Source: Amycolatopsis nalaikhensis
Lineage (GTDB): Bacteria; Actinomycetota; Actinomycetes; Mycobacteriales; Pseudonocardiaceae
Assembly (NCBI RefSeq): GCF_030264295.1
Contig: NZ_CP127173.1
Coordinates: forward strand, 9,183,501 to 9,247,500
Reading direction: 5' to 3'
DNA length: 64,000 nucleotides
Under the pieces are notes generated by a model. It searched no databases and was not told the origin of the DNA. It saw nothing but the letters and a program-made list of their open reading frames with translations. This document shows positions 38,257 to 47,180 of this stretch, piece after piece. The stretch's first letter is position 1; the number at the start of each line of letters is the position of its first letter. Made by a program: the position numbers and the translations under genes.

Positions 38257-39201
38257 GTGTTGCTGGTGAAAGCGCGGCCGCACGTCCCGGAACGAACCGC
38301 GGCGCCCCGGCGGCGCCGTCGCTCCTGGGTGCCGTACGGCCTGCTCCTGCCCGCGGCCGCGCTGCTCGGGCTCGTGCTGGGCTACCCGCTGGTCCGGCTG
38401 GTCGTCATTTCGCTGCAGCAGTACGGCCTGCGGTCGCTGTTCACCGGCACGACGGGCTTCGCGGGCTGGGACAACTACGCCGCGGTGCTCGGTGACGACC
38501 AGCTGCTGCCGGTGCTCGCCCGCAGCGTCGGGTTCTGCGCCGCGCTCGTCACCGGCACTCTCGTGATCGGCTTCGGCGTCGCCCTCCTGCTGCGCCGCCT
38601 CGGCCGCGGCATGCGCACGGCCGTCACGCTGTGCCTGATCGCGGCCTGGGCGTTGCCGAACGTCGCGTCCACTTTGGTCTGGCAGTGGCTCTTCCAGCCC
38701 GGCTACGGCGTCGTCAACTGGCTGCTGACCCAGGTCGGCTTCGGCGACCTGACCCAGCACGACTGGACGACGTCGCCCGCGTCGGCGTTCACGCTCGTCT
38801 GGCTGCTGGTCGTGTGGCAGTCGGTTCCGTTCGTCGCGCTCACGCTCTACGCCGGCCTCTCGCAGATCCCGCGGTCCTACTACGAAGCCGCCGCCCTCGA
38901 CGGCGCCGGGCCGTGGCGAGCGCACCGCACGATCACCCTGCCGTTCCTGCGGCCGATCCTCGGCCTGGTCACCATCCTCTCGGTGATCTGGGACTTCACC
39001 GTCTTCAACCAGATCTGGATCCTCACCCAGGGCGGCCCGGGCGGCGGCACGACGACGCTCGGCATCTGGACGTTCACCCGCGCCTTCAGCCGCAACGACT
39101 TCGGCCAGGGCGCGGCGATCGCCGTCGTCTCGGTCGTGCTGCTGGTCGGGCTGACCGCGGTCTACGTGCGGCGCCTGGTCCGCTCCGGGGAGGACCTGTG
39201 A
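38257..39201 (+). CDS. ABC sugar transporter permease (DasB-like)
   Basis: A 314-aa inner-membrane permease from GTG 38257. It has six transmembrane segments (first YGLLLPAAALLGLVLGYPLVRLVVISL) and the cytoplasmic EAA loop YYEAAALDGAGPWRAHRTITLPFLRPI that docks the ATPase. NQIWILTQGGPGGGTTTLGIWTFTRAF is the typical MalF-type C-terminal region. It pairs with the second permease at 39198, with a GTGA overlap. No ATPase gene is present, as in the Streptomyces das system, which borrows the shared MsiK ATPase. Confidence 0.92.
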   Translation: MLLVKARPHVPERTAAPRRRRRSWVPYGLLLPAAALLGLVLGYPLVRLVVISLQQYGLRSLFTGTTGFAGWDNYAAVLGDDQLLPVLARSVGFCAALVTGTLVIGFGVALLLRRLGRGMRTAVTLCLIAAWALPNVASTLVWQWLFQPGYGVVNWLLTQVGFGDLTQHDWTTSPASAFTLVWLLVVWQSVPFVALTLYAGLSQIPRSYYEAAALDGAGPWRAHRTITLPFLRPILGLVTILSVIWDFTVFNQIWILTQGGPGGGTTTLGIWTFTRAFSRNDFGQGAAIAVVSVVLLVGLTAVYVRRLVRSGEDL

Positions 39202-40016
39202 TCCGCCGCTTCGGCCGCAACGCGGTCGCCACGCTCTTCTGCCTCGTGTGGATCTTCCCCGTCTACTGGATGGTGCTCACCGCGTTCAAGCCCGCGGGCG
39301 AGATCCTCAGCCCCACCCCGCAGTTCCTGCCCTTCGACGTCACGCTCGACAATTTCGCCGACGCGCTCGCCAAGCCGGGGTTCGGCCAGGACCTCCTCAA
39401 CAGCGTGGTGGTCGTCGTCGCGGTCGTCGCCCTGTCCATCGTGGTCGCCTTCCTCGCCGCGACGGCGTTGACGCGGTTCCGGTTCTTCGGCCGCCGCAGC
39501 TTCCTCATCGGCGTGCTCGTGCTGCAGATGGTGCCGGTGCCCGCGCTGGTCATCCCGCTGTTCCTCGGCCTCAAGAGCGCGCACCTGCTCGACACGCTGC
39601 TCGGGCTGATCCTCACGTACGTCGCGCTCGTGCTGCCGTTCACGATCTGGACGTTGCGCGGGTTCCTGCACGGCATCCCGGTCGAGCTGGAGGAAGCCGC
39701 CATGGTCGACGGCGCGACGCGCGGGCGCGTGATGCGCTCGGTTCTGCTGCCGCTGGTGCTGCCCGGGCTGATCGCGACCAGCGTGTTCGCCTTCATCACC
39801 GCGTGGAACGACTTCCTGTTCGCCTACGTGATCATGAAGGACAGCTCGGGCTACACGCTGCCGGTGTGGCTGGTGTCGTTCAGCACCAGCACGGGAACCG
39901 ACTACGGCGGGCTCATCGCCGCCTCGACGCTGTTCGCGCTGCCCGTCGTCGTCTTCTTCGCGCTGGTGCAGCGCCACCTGGTCGAAGGCATGACCGCGGG
40001 CGCGGTGAAGGGCTGA
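39198..40016 (+). CDS. ABC sugar transporter permease (DasC-like)
   Basis: A 272-aa MalG-type permease from GTG 39198, overlapping the DasB-like stop by 4 bp. Transmembrane segments include AVATLFCLVWIFPVYWMVLTAFK, LNSVVVVVAVVALSIVVAFLAATAL and LLGLILTYVALVLPFTIWTL. The EAA loop is VELEEAAMVDGATRGRVMRSVLLPLVLPGL, and AGAVKG is the usual C-terminal end. It forms the translocation pore with the DasB-like subunit. Its stop overlaps the hexosaminidase start by one base (TGATG). Confidence 0.93.
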   Translation: MIRRFGRNAVATLFCLVWIFPVYWMVLTAFKPAGEILSPTPQFLPFDVTLDNFADALAKPGFGQDLLNSVVVVVAVVALSIVVAFLAATALTRFRFFGRRSFLIGVLVLQMVPVPALVIPLFLGLKSAHLLDTLLGLILTYVALVLPFTIWTLRGFLHGIPVELEEAAMVDGATRGRVMRSVLLPLVLPGLIATSVFAFITAWNDFLFAYVIMKDSSGYTLPVWLVSFSTSTGTDYGGLIAASTLFALPVVVFFALVQRHLVEGMTAGAVKG

Positions 40017-41509
40017 TGATCGTCCCCCACCCCGCGCGGCTCACGCGCCGCGCCGGTTCCTGCACGCCCGCCGGAGTGCAGGCGGGCCCCGGCACGCACG
40101 GCCCGGCCCGGCTGCTCGCGGCGTACGCGGGTCTGCCGCTGGTCCACAGTGGACCCGCCGTCCGGCTCGCGCTGGTGCCCGGCTTCGGGCCGGAGGAGTA
40201 CACGCTCGACGTCGCCCCGGACGGCGCGTCGCTCACCGCGTCCACGGAGGCCGGGCTGCTCGCGGGGGTGCAGACCGTCCGCCAGCTGCTCCCGCGGCTG
40301 CCGGGCCTGCACGTCCGCGACGCGCCCCGGCTGCCCTGGCGCGGGGTTCTGCTCGACGTCGCCCGGCACTTCCTGCCCCTTGAGTTCCTCCGCGAGTTCG
40401 TCGACCTGCTGGCGCTGCACAAGTACAACGTCCTGCACCTGCACCTCACCGACGACCAGGGCTGGCGGATCGAGATCGACGGCTGGCCCCGGCTGACCGA
40501 GGTCGGGGCGTGGCGGGCCGAGTCGATGGTCGGGCCCGCGGGCAGCGGCGTCTTCGACGGCGTGCCCCACGGCGGCTTCTATACCCGGCGGGAGCTGCGC
40601 GAGCTCGTCGCCTTCGCGGCCGAGCGCGGCGTGCGGATCGTGCCGGAAATCGACCTGCCCGGGCACGTGCGCGCGGCCCTGGCCGCCTACCCCGAACTGG
40701 GCAACCGGCCGGAAGTGCGGCTGCCGGTGTGGACAGAGTGGGGCATCAGCCCGGACATCCTCGGCGTCCACGACGGCGCCTTCGCGTTCTGCCGCGACGT
40801 CCTCGCCCAGGTCGCCGACGTCTTCCCCGCGCCACAGCTGCACATCGGCGGCGACGAATGCCCCACCACGCAGTGGGCGGCGAACCCGTTCGCCCGGGAG
40901 CGGGCGGCCCGGCTCGGCCTGCGCGACCCGGCCGAGCTGCACCCGTGGTTCCTCGGCGAACTGCACGGCATGGTCACCGAGCTGGGCCGCCAAGCGGTCT
41001 GCTGGGACGAAACCGGCCACGCCGCCGGACGGCTGCCGCCGGAGCTGATCGTCACGGCCTGGCGCGACGCCGCCGACGGTGCGCTCGCCGTCGCCCGCGG
41101 CCACCGGGTCGTCATGGCCCCGCACACGTCGACCTACTTCGACTACCGGCAGAGCGAATCACCCGACGAGCCACCGCGCGCGGAGGTGACGACACTCGAG
41201 GACGTCTACCGCTTCGACCCGCTGGCGGGCGGGCTGCCGGTGTCCGACGGGACCCGGCCCGGGGTCCTCGGCACGCAGGCCCAGCTGTGGACCGAGCACG
41301 CGCCGACGCCGGACCACGTGCGGCACCTGGCGTTCCCGCGGCTGTGCGCGCTGGCCGAGCGCGCGTGGTCGCCACCGGGCCGCGGTTATGCTGAGTTCCA
41401 CCAGCGCCTGGCCGGTCACCTCGACCGGCTGCGGGCGCTGGGTGCCCTGCCGAAGGAGCGCGTCCGGTTCGCCGGCGCGCTCGAAGTACCCGGGAAGACG
41501 GTGCCTTGA
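40016..41509 (+). CDS. GH20 beta-N-acetylhexosaminidase
   Basis: A 497-aa enzyme from ATG 40016. The N-terminal GH20b domain covers about residues 1-110, followed by the (beta/alpha)8 barrel: WRGVLLDVARHFLPLEFLREFVDLLALHKYNVLHLHLTDDQGWR, IVPEIDLPGHVRAALAAYP, and the catalytic pair D280-E281 in LHIGGDECPTTQW. VCWDET and LGTQAQLWTEHAPTPDHVRHLAFPRLCALAERAWS complete the signature. No signal peptide is visible, so it acts in the cytoplasm on imported chitooligosaccharides, releasing GlcNAc. It sits in the DasABC-like operon as DasD does in Streptomyces, although it is the GH20 type. Confidence 0.94.
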   Translation: MIVPHPARLTRRAGSCTPAGVQAGPGTHGPARLLAAYAGLPLVHSGPAVRLALVPGFGPEEYTLDVAPDGASLTASTEAGLLAGVQTVRQLLPRLPGLHVRDAPRLPWRGVLLDVARHFLPLEFLREFVDLLALHKYNVLHLHLTDDQGWRIEIDGWPRLTEVGAWRAESMVGPAGSGVFDGVPHGGFYTRRELRELVAFAAERGVRIVPEIDLPGHVRAALAAYPELGNRPEVRLPVWTEWGISPDILGVHDGAFAFCRDVLAQVADVFPAPQLHIGGDECPTTQWAANPFARERAARLGLRDPAELHPWFLGELHGMVTELGRQAVCWDETGHAAGRLPPELIVTAWRDAADGALAVARGHRVVMAPHTSTYFDYRQSESPDEPPRAEVTTLEDVYRFDPLAGGLPVSDGTRPGVLGTQAQLWTEHAPTPDHVRHLAFPRLCALAERAWSPPGRGYAEFHQRLAGHLDRLRALGALPKERVRFAGALEVPGKTVP

Positions 41510-42303
41510 CCGCTGTGACATCCGAGGCTTCGCCCCAGGCCGGGGGCTCCGCCACCCGGAGCCCCCGAAAAGAAGCAGGCGAGCCTTCGGACCGGCCGCC
41601 CACCGTGAAGCGCGACCGGGTCCGGCGGCACCTGCTGAAGGTGATCGAAAACGCCGACCCGGGCACCGGGCTCGCCTCCGAACGGGACCTCGCGACCGAG
41701 CTGGGCGTCTCGCGCCCGACCGTCCGGGCGGCCATCGACGAGCTGACCCGCACCGGGCTGCTGGTGCGCCAGCGCGGCCGCGGCACGTTCACCAGCCCTC
41801 GCAAGGTCACCCAGGAGCTGGCGACCGGGCTCGCCGTCCCGCCCGCGGAAGGGCACTGGACGAGCGGGGTGGTCGCGTTCGCCGTTTCCCCGGCGACGCG
41901 GTCGCTGGCCGGCGAGCTGGAGGTCGAGCCGGGCGCGCCGGTGCTGCGCGTGACGCGCGTCCGGTACGTCGACGACGAGCCGATCGCGATCGAGAGCCTG
42001 GCGCTGCCCGCGGACCTGGTCCCCGGGCTGTCCCCGGCGGACCTCGAAAGGGGCAACTTCTACCGGCTCCTGCGGGAGCGCTACGGGATCGCTGTGCAGG
42101 ATGCGGTGCAGACGATCGAGCCGGCGGTCACCAACCCGGACCAGGCCGAGCTGCTGGAAATCCCGGTGTACGCCCCGATCCTGCACATCGAGCGGCTGAC
42201 GCGCGACACGACGGGCCGCGCGGTGGAACTGACCCGCTCGGTCTACCGCGGCGACCGGTACCGCATCACGTCCAAGCTCCGCTTCGACGCCGAGTCCGGC
42301 TGA
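41506..42303 (+). CDS. GntR/HutC-family regulator (DasR-like)
   Basis: A 265-aa protein; the start could be TTG 41506 (4-bp overlap with the hexosaminidase) or GTG 41515. After a disordered N-terminus, the winged helix reads KRDRVRRHLLKVIENADPGTGLASERDLATELGVSRPTVRAAIDELTRTGLLVRQRGRGTFTSPRKV. A UTRA ligand domain follows (…LRVTRVRYVDDEPIAIESLALPADLVPGL…, ILHIERLTRDTTGRAVELTRSVYRGDRYRI). DasR-type proteins bind glucosamine-6-P or GlcNAc-6-P and repress chitin and amino-sugar genes through dre sites. The cluster and the dre-like site at 35604 fit that role, although it may be a cluster-specific paralogue of the global DasR. Confidence 0.9.
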   Translation: MTAVTSEASPQAGGSATRSPRKEAGEPSDRPPTVKRDRVRRHLLKVIENADPGTGLASERDLATELGVSRPTVRAAIDELTRTGLLVRQRGRGTFTSPRKVTQELATGLAVPPAEGHWTSGVVAFAVSPATRSLAGELEVEPGAPVLRVTRVRYVDDEPIAIESLALPADLVPGLSPADLERGNFYRLLRERYGIAVQDAVQTIEPAVTNPDQAELLEIPVYAPILHIERLTRDTTGRAVELTRSVYRGDRYRITSKLRFDAESG

Positions 42304-42324
42304 CCCGTGGCGACGTACGCGCCG

Positions 42325-42518
42325 ATGGCGGCTTCATCGGCTATCGCGGGCTGATCGTCGGCCGCTCGACCTTGCCGGAGCCGGAAATCGCCTACGAGGT
42401 GTTCCAGCGCGGGCGCGGCTGCGCCACCGAGGCGGCTCGCGCCGTGCTGCAAACGGAGCCCGTCGGCGAGGTCGTGCAGCTCACTCCCCTCGTTGCCGTG
42501 ATCGCATTCGGAAAATAA
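42325..42518 (+). pseudogene. Remnant of a GNAT (RimJ/RimL-type) acetyltransferase
   Basis: A frame without its own start reads GGFIGYRGLIVGRSTLPEPEIAYEVFQRGRGCATEAARAVL, the central beta strands and acetyl-CoA loop of RimJ/RimL-type acetyltransferases (the loop normally reads GxGxATEA). It then loses similarity (QTEPVGEVVQLTPLVAVIAFGK) and stops. The N-terminal 80 or so residues and the C-terminal third are missing, and the fragment begins directly after the dasR-like stop, so it is a decayed relic. The following 275 bp to the next gene hold no recognisable feature beyond the likely promoter of the secreted protein. Confidence 0.75.
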
Positions 42519-42793
42519 TTCTTCACCCGCCGCCGGAAATAGCGGTTCTTAGCATCCACTCATGACCCGAACGAGTGACCGCGTACGAGCAACCAGGTGA
42601 CCGAGCCCGGGAAACGCGCTTCCGGAACCAGGCGTGCTTGATCGCGTGACGGTCACGAACTGCGCTGTTGGTTTCGCCTTTTCGGCGCCCGAGTGAGAGC
42701 GCTTCACCGCACCTCAGGTGCCGCATAGGCTTTTCCTTCGGCCGGGAAAACGATTCCCGGAACCCTCCACCCCGAAAGAATCGAGGATCTTCC

Positions 42794-45178
42794 ATGCGAA
42801 GACGCACGCTCGGTGCGTTCCTGCCGCTGGTGCTCGTGGCGGCCACCGCCGTCCCGGCGCCCGCGGTCGCCGACCCCGCGCCGACGGCGGTGTCCGCCCT
42901 GACGAAGTCCGTGCAAGGCACCGGATCGCCCGCCGACCACGGTGCCACCGCGAACTGGGTCGTCGGCTACGAAGACCACGCCACCACGAACGGCGCCGCC
43001 ACCATCACCGACGCCGTCGGCGCGGGCCAGGCGTTCCAGCCCGGCTCGCTGCACGTCCCGCCCGGCTGGACGCCCGAATGGTCCACCGACGGCAGCACCT
43101 TCACCGGCACCGAACCGGCCTCCGGCGTCACCGCCGTGCGCGCGACGAACCCCGCCGCCGGGCCGGACGCGACGCAGCTCTCCGGCGCCCTCACCCCGCC
43201 CGTGCAGGCGGTCACCACCGCGACCGGCGGCGACGGCTTCTCCCCGCTGCTGCACCGCACCCCAGCTGGCGTGCTGCAGGCCTGGAACATCTTCCACCAC
43301 CTGGGGACCACTTCGCCGAAGGTCGTCTGCACCGAGCTCGCCACCGGCCAGCGCTGCCCGGGCGGCCCGTGGCCGAAGGTGCTCAACACCGCGCCCGGCC
43401 CGCTCGGCACCCTCGGCGCGGGTGACATCGCGAGCACCATGGTCGAGCAGTACGTACGCGACCCCGCGGCGCCCGCGAAGGTCTACTACCCCGCCGTCAC
43501 GGCGACGTCGGCCGGTGTCGGCTGCCTCGACCTGGCCGCCGCGGCCAACTGCGGGTACTGGCCGCTGGCCGCGCTCGGCGGGTCACCGCCGGTGAACAGC
43601 GTCGGCGGGTTCGTCGAAAGCGGCGGCAACCTCTACGGCGTCCTCACGTCCGGCGCCGTGGTCTGCTGGACCATCGCCACCCAGAGCGCCTGCGGCGGCC
43701 AGCCGTACGCGCCGATCCTGCCGTCGGCCAACCAGCCGTACGTCTACGGCGCGCTGACCTTGGCCGGGGGCAAGGTGTTCGCGTCGACGTCCGGGGCGCA
43801 GCCCCACCTCGGCTGCTTCGACCCCGCGACGGCCGCGCCGTGCGCCGGGTGGGCGACCGCGCGGCCCACGGGTCCGGCGGGCAACGTCACCTACAACGCC
43901 TACACCGCCTACGACACGAGCGGCGCCCCGGTCGGCGCGTGTTCCTCGACGGCCGGCGGCACGAACACCACGACGTGCTACGCGCTGGACGGGTCCGCCC
44001 TGGCGGCCCCGCCGGGCATGGCCGCGTTGCCCCCGGGCGTGATCACCTTCAACCCCGAGGTCATCACCGACCCGACCGGGCACCTGCGCAGCTACCTGGC
44101 GATCTGGAGCGGCGGCTACCAGGGTGCGACGGTGTGCCACGACTGGGCGACGGCCGCGCCGTGCGCCGGGCTGCCGAACCCGATCACGCACCCCGCGGCG
44201 GCGGGCGGCAACACGCGGGACTACGGCTACGCGTACGACCCGCCGTCCGGCTGCCTGATCGGCCTCGGCGACGCGGGTGTGCTGTTCTCGATGGACCCCG
44301 CCACCGGCGCCACCCCGTGCGTCCGCTCCGGCGGGCAGGTGACCCTGAAACCGGGTGACTTCTACTGCGACGGCGGAAGTCACGTCCAGGGCTACACAGC
44401 GGCGCGGCTGACGGGCGTCGACCCGGCGAACGTCGACTTCGCGGCGTCGCGTGTCACGGTGGTCGACCAGGACGGCGTCGAGGTGCCGACGCCGGGCTTC
44501 GCGCCCGACGGCTCGGTCGACCTCACCGGCGTGTCCGTTGCGGCGCACCCGTCGATCACGGTGACGACGACGCTGGTGCTGCACAGCGCGGCCGGCTTCG
44601 GCGGCTCGCTGGTGGTGGACTACGCCGGTGACGCGCCGCAGCTGTGCTTCCGCACGACGATCGCCACGGACTGCGCCGTGACGTCGGTGGCGAACACGGC
44701 GACGGGCACGGACTCGACGGGCTCGTTCACCTCGAACACGGTGACGCTTCCGGTCGCGCCGGGTGCCGCCTGCACGCCGAAGGTCAAGGTGGACAAGGAG
44801 ATCTGCGCGTCGTCCTCGGCGGCGAAGTGCGGCCCCGGCGGCGCGGGACCGTGGGCGAAACAGGCCGGGGTCGGCTTCCTCGGGCTGCTCAACGCCACCG
44901 CGTACTGGCGGATCACGGTGACGAACGAAGGTCCGGTGGGCATCACGTCGGCGCACGTGGTGGACAGCGTGGAGCGGTCGTGCCAGACGGGTCCGTTCAC
45001 CCTCGGCGCCGGGGAGTCGAAGCAGGTCTTCTGCTCGACGTACGCGTTGCTGAGCCTGTTCCCGATCACCAACCAGGCGAAGGTGAAGTACGTGCCGGTG
45101 AACGTCCCCGCCGGGACACCGTATTCGTACTCGGCGTGGTCGTCGGCGAAGGCCTGTTCGCTGCTGTGTGTCCTTTAA
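42794..45178 (+). CDS. Large secreted protein, unknown function
   Basis: A 794-aa protein from ATG 42794. The signal peptide is MRRRTLGAFLPLVLVAATAVPAPAVA. The mature protein has an N-terminal beta-sandwich region (GATANWVVGYEDHATTNGAATITDAVG), then a long stretch with repeated motifs built around Cys pairs (VVCTELATGQRCPGG, VGCLDLAAAANCGYW, VVCWTIATQSACGG, LGCFDPATAAPCAGW, VCHDWATAAPCAG). These look like propeller-type blades of about 45-70 residues. The C-terminal quarter has DUF11-like beta domains (YWRITVTNEGPVGITSAHVVDSVE). No LPXTG, transmembrane anchor or catalytic motif is seen. A surface or secreted adhesin-like role is a guess. Confidence 0.8.
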   Translation: MRRRTLGAFLPLVLVAATAVPAPAVADPAPTAVSALTKSVQGTGSPADHGATANWVVGYEDHATTNGAATITDAVGAGQAFQPGSLHVPPGWTPEWSTDGSTFTGTEPASGVTAVRATNPAAGPDATQLSGALTPPVQAVTTATGGDGFSPLLHRTPAGVLQAWNIFHHLGTTSPKVVCTELATGQRCPGGPWPKVLNTAPGPLGTLGAGDIASTMVEQYVRDPAAPAKVYYPAVTATSAGVGCLDLAAAANCGYWPLAALGGSPPVNSVGGFVESGGNLYGVLTSGAVVCWTIATQSACGGQPYAPILPSANQPYVYGALTLAGGKVFASTSGAQPHLGCFDPATAAPCAGWATARPTGPAGNVTYNAYTAYDTSGAPVGACSSTAGGTNTTTCYALDGSALAAPPGMAALPPGVITFNPEVITDPTGHLRSYLAIWSGGYQGATVCHDWATAAPCAGLPNPITHPAAAGGNTRDYGYAYDPPSGCLIGLGDAGVLFSMDPATGATPCVRSGGQVTLKPGDFYCDGGSHVQGYTAARLTGVDPANVDFAASRVTVVDQDGVEVPTPGFAPDGSVDLTGVSVAAHPSITVTTTLVLHSAAGFGGSLVVDYAGDAPQLCFRTTIATDCAVTSVANTATGTDSTGSFTSNTVTLPVAPGAACTPKVKVDKEICASSSAAKCGPGGAGPWAKQAGVGFLGLLNATAYWRITVTNEGPVGITSAHVVDSVERSCQTGPFTLGAGESKQVFCSTYALLSLFPITNQAKVKYVPVNVPAGTPYSYSAWSSAKACSLLCVL

Positions 45179-45188
45179 GGAGGTGACA

Positions 45189-45222
45189 CCCCGCGGGGAG
45201 CGTTCCGGCGTTCCCCGCGGGG
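45189..45222. terminator. GC hairpin after the secreted protein gene
   Basis: CCCCGCGGGGAGCG (45189-45202) pairs with CGTTCCCCGCGGGG (45209-45222), 13 of 14 bases, around a 6-nt loop. It starts 10 bp after the stop codon and probably ends the transcript. Confidence 0.65.
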
Positions 45223-45241
45223 AGGCGGCAGAATCCCCGTC

Positions 45242-46465
45242 GTGAGCGATGGGAACGGCGGCAAGCGGGTCGGGTGGGTCGAGCTGTACTTCGACCTCGT
45301 CTTCGTGTTCGCGGTGGGCCAGGTGGCGCACGGGATGGTGGCCGAGCCGCACTGGTCGCGCGTCGCCGCCGCGCTGGGGCTGTTCGCGACGCTGTGGTGG
45401 ACGTGGATCGGCTTCGCGGTGCTCTACAACAGGCGCGGGGACGACGGCAGCGTCGTCGACCGGCTGTTCGTGCTGGCGGGCACGCTCCCGTGCGCGCTCG
45501 CGGCGACGCAGGCGCACCACGTGTTCGAGGGCCACCCGGCGGTGTTCGCGGCGGCGATGGCCGGGGTCCGGCTGATCCTCGCGGCCGCGCACCGGTGGCC
45601 CGCGCGGCCCGGGCTCGACCAGCGCCGGATCAGCTGGGGCTACGCGGCGTCGGCGGTCTTGTTCGGCGTGTCGGCGGTCGCGCCGTACACGTGGGCGTTC
45701 TGGGTTGTCGCGCTGCTGCAGGAGGCCGGGTTCCTGCTGCTCGGCGAGCGTGAGCGACCCCGCCGCGGCGAGCGTTGGCGGCTGTTTTTCGCACCGCCGC
45801 GCGACCCGAGCCTGGCGGTCGACTCGGCGCACCTCGCTGAGCGCTTCGGGTTGTTCATGATCCTGCTGCTGGGCGAATTGGTGATCACGGTGGGCACGGC
45901 GGCGCTGGAGCGTCCGGCCGACGACCTCGCGTACTGGCTGGCGCTGGCGGGCGGCCTGGTGCTGGCGGGCGCGCTGTGGTGGGTGTACTTCACGTCGGCG
46001 GCGGAGATCTACGAGCGCATGCTGGACTTTTCGGGCGGCAACCCGGCGCTGGCGTATTCGCTGTACGCGGGCGGCCACCTGGTCCCGGCGTTCGCGCTCC
46101 TGCTGGTGGCGGCGGGGGTGAACCTGTCACTGCACGAGTCCCCGCCCCAGGCGGCGGCGTGGTTCACGACGACGGGCCTGACGATGTACCTGGCGGGGAC
46201 GCGAAGTTTCGCGGCCGGGTCCCCGCGGTGGTACGTGGGTTTGGCGCGGATCGCGACCTTGGCGGCGACGGTGTGCCTGGCGTTCCTGGACCAGGTGCTG
46301 CAGGCCCCGGCGGTGGTGGCGGTGATAGCGGTCTGGGCGGTGCTGTGCGCGGCGGCGACGGCGGTGATCCGCCGCCGAACACTCGCCCGCTTGGGCGACG
46401 ACCCGATGGCGTTCCTCAGGGAGATCGCCGACCGGCGGCGGCCGGTTGCCGACGAGAGGCGCTGA
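45242..46465 (+). CDS. Low-temperature-requirement A (LtrA) family membrane protein
   Basis: A 407-aa protein from GTG 45242. It opens VGWVELYFDLVFVFAVGQVAHGM, the diagnostic LtrA start (ELFFDLVFVFA in most members). It has about ten hydrophobic helices including VAAALGLFATLWWTWIGFAVLYN, and the conserved HLAERFGLFMILLLGELVITVG, the second LtrA signature. The function is unknown despite the name, which comes from a Listeria cold-sensitivity locus. The 169 bp between its stop and the next gene hold nothing recognisable. Confidence 0.92.
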   Translation: MSDGNGGKRVGWVELYFDLVFVFAVGQVAHGMVAEPHWSRVAAALGLFATLWWTWIGFAVLYNRRGDDGSVVDRLFVLAGTLPCALAATQAHHVFEGHPAVFAAAMAGVRLILAAAHRWPARPGLDQRRISWGYAASAVLFGVSAVAPYTWAFWVVALLQEAGFLLLGERERPRRGERWRLFFAPPRDPSLAVDSAHLAERFGLFMILLLGELVITVGTAALERPADDLAYWLALAGGLVLAGALWWVYFTSAAEIYERMLDFSGGNPALAYSLYAGGHLVPAFALLLVAAGVNLSLHESPPQAAAWFTTTGLTMYLAGTRSFAAGSPRWYVGLARIATLAATVCLAFLDQVLQAPAVVAVIAVWAVLCAAATAVIRRRTLARLGDDPMAFLREIADRRRPVADERR

Positions 46466-46634
46466 GGGTCGAGGGGCTTGGCCCGCGCGGCTCGGCCGCC
46501 TCCGGGTTGACGCCCGCAGCCGCCGTGCCCGCCGCCAGCCGCCTCGCCATCCGCACTCAGCCGCCCGTGCTCACCGCGCCGACTCTGCCCCGCCACCGCA
46601 CCGGCCGCCCGCCGCCATGCGAACCCCGGCCGAC

Positions 46635-47096
46635 TCAGTGGCTCGCCCTCCGGTCCATCGGCCCCCACTCGCGGGACCCCTGCTCGTCGACCAGGCTGCG
46701 GGCCTCGTGCAGCACCGCGTCCGCCACCCACGCCAGCGGTTCCGCGTCCACCACCAGCGGCTCGTTGTCCGGGCCGCGGGCGATCTCGCGGCCGCGCAGC
46801 ACCCACGGCCGGACTCCCGGTCCCCTCAGGTCTCGCAGGTGCTCGTAGTCGTACAACCGCCGAGCCAGCCACAGCCGGACCGACCGGTCTCGCCACCACG
46901 GCTCGCGGCGCAGGGAGTTCGCCGACAGGCCCGGCAGGGCGATGCCGGTCAGCCCGTCGCGGCTGGACTCGGCCTGGCCCAGGTCCGCCTCCGGACCCCG
47001 GGACCAGCGGACGCACAGGTCGTCGTCGCCCTCGGTCTCGAACAGGCGGGCCAACGCGGCGAGATTCCCGACTGTGGGCAGGTCCGGTTCGGGCAT
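46635..47096 (-). CDS. Hypothetical protein, DUF6098-like
   Basis: A 153-aa protein, start taken at ATG 47096 (MPEPDLPTVGNLAALARLFETEGDDDLCVRWSRGPEADLG); a GTG two codons upstream is possible. It contains SRDGLTGIALPGLSANSLRREPWWRDRSVRLWLARRLYDYEHL and a C-terminal PWVLRGREIARGPDNEPLVVDAEPLAWVADAVL. The segments resemble what I recall of DUF6098 proteins, widespread in actinobacteria and of unknown function; this family call is from memory of the pattern. It is divergent from the MEDS/kinase-like gene at 47181. Confidence 0.7.
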   Translation of the reverse strand: MPEPDLPTVGNLAALARLFETEGDDDLCVRWSRGPEADLGQAESSRDGLTGIALPGLSANSLRREPWWRDRSVRLWLARRLYDYEHLRDLRGPGVRPWVLRGREIARGPDNEPLVVDAEPLAWVADAVLHEARSLVDEQGSREWGPMDRRASH

Positions 47097-47180
47097 GATC
47101 ACGCGTTACCCAGGTGCCGGCCGCCTAAACCGGCGCCCGACGCATACTGGGGGCAGTGCCGGACGGCGGAAGGAGCCGAA

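Noticed and set aside
42794..45178. LPXTG-anchored surface protein
   Set aside because: The C-terminus ends …ACSLLCVL with no sorting motif, hydrophobic anchor or positive tail.
46466..46634. Small ORFs between LtrA and the hypothetical gene
   Set aside because: Frames here are short or Arg/Pro-rich, lack ribosome-binding sites and belong to shadows of neighbouring genes.
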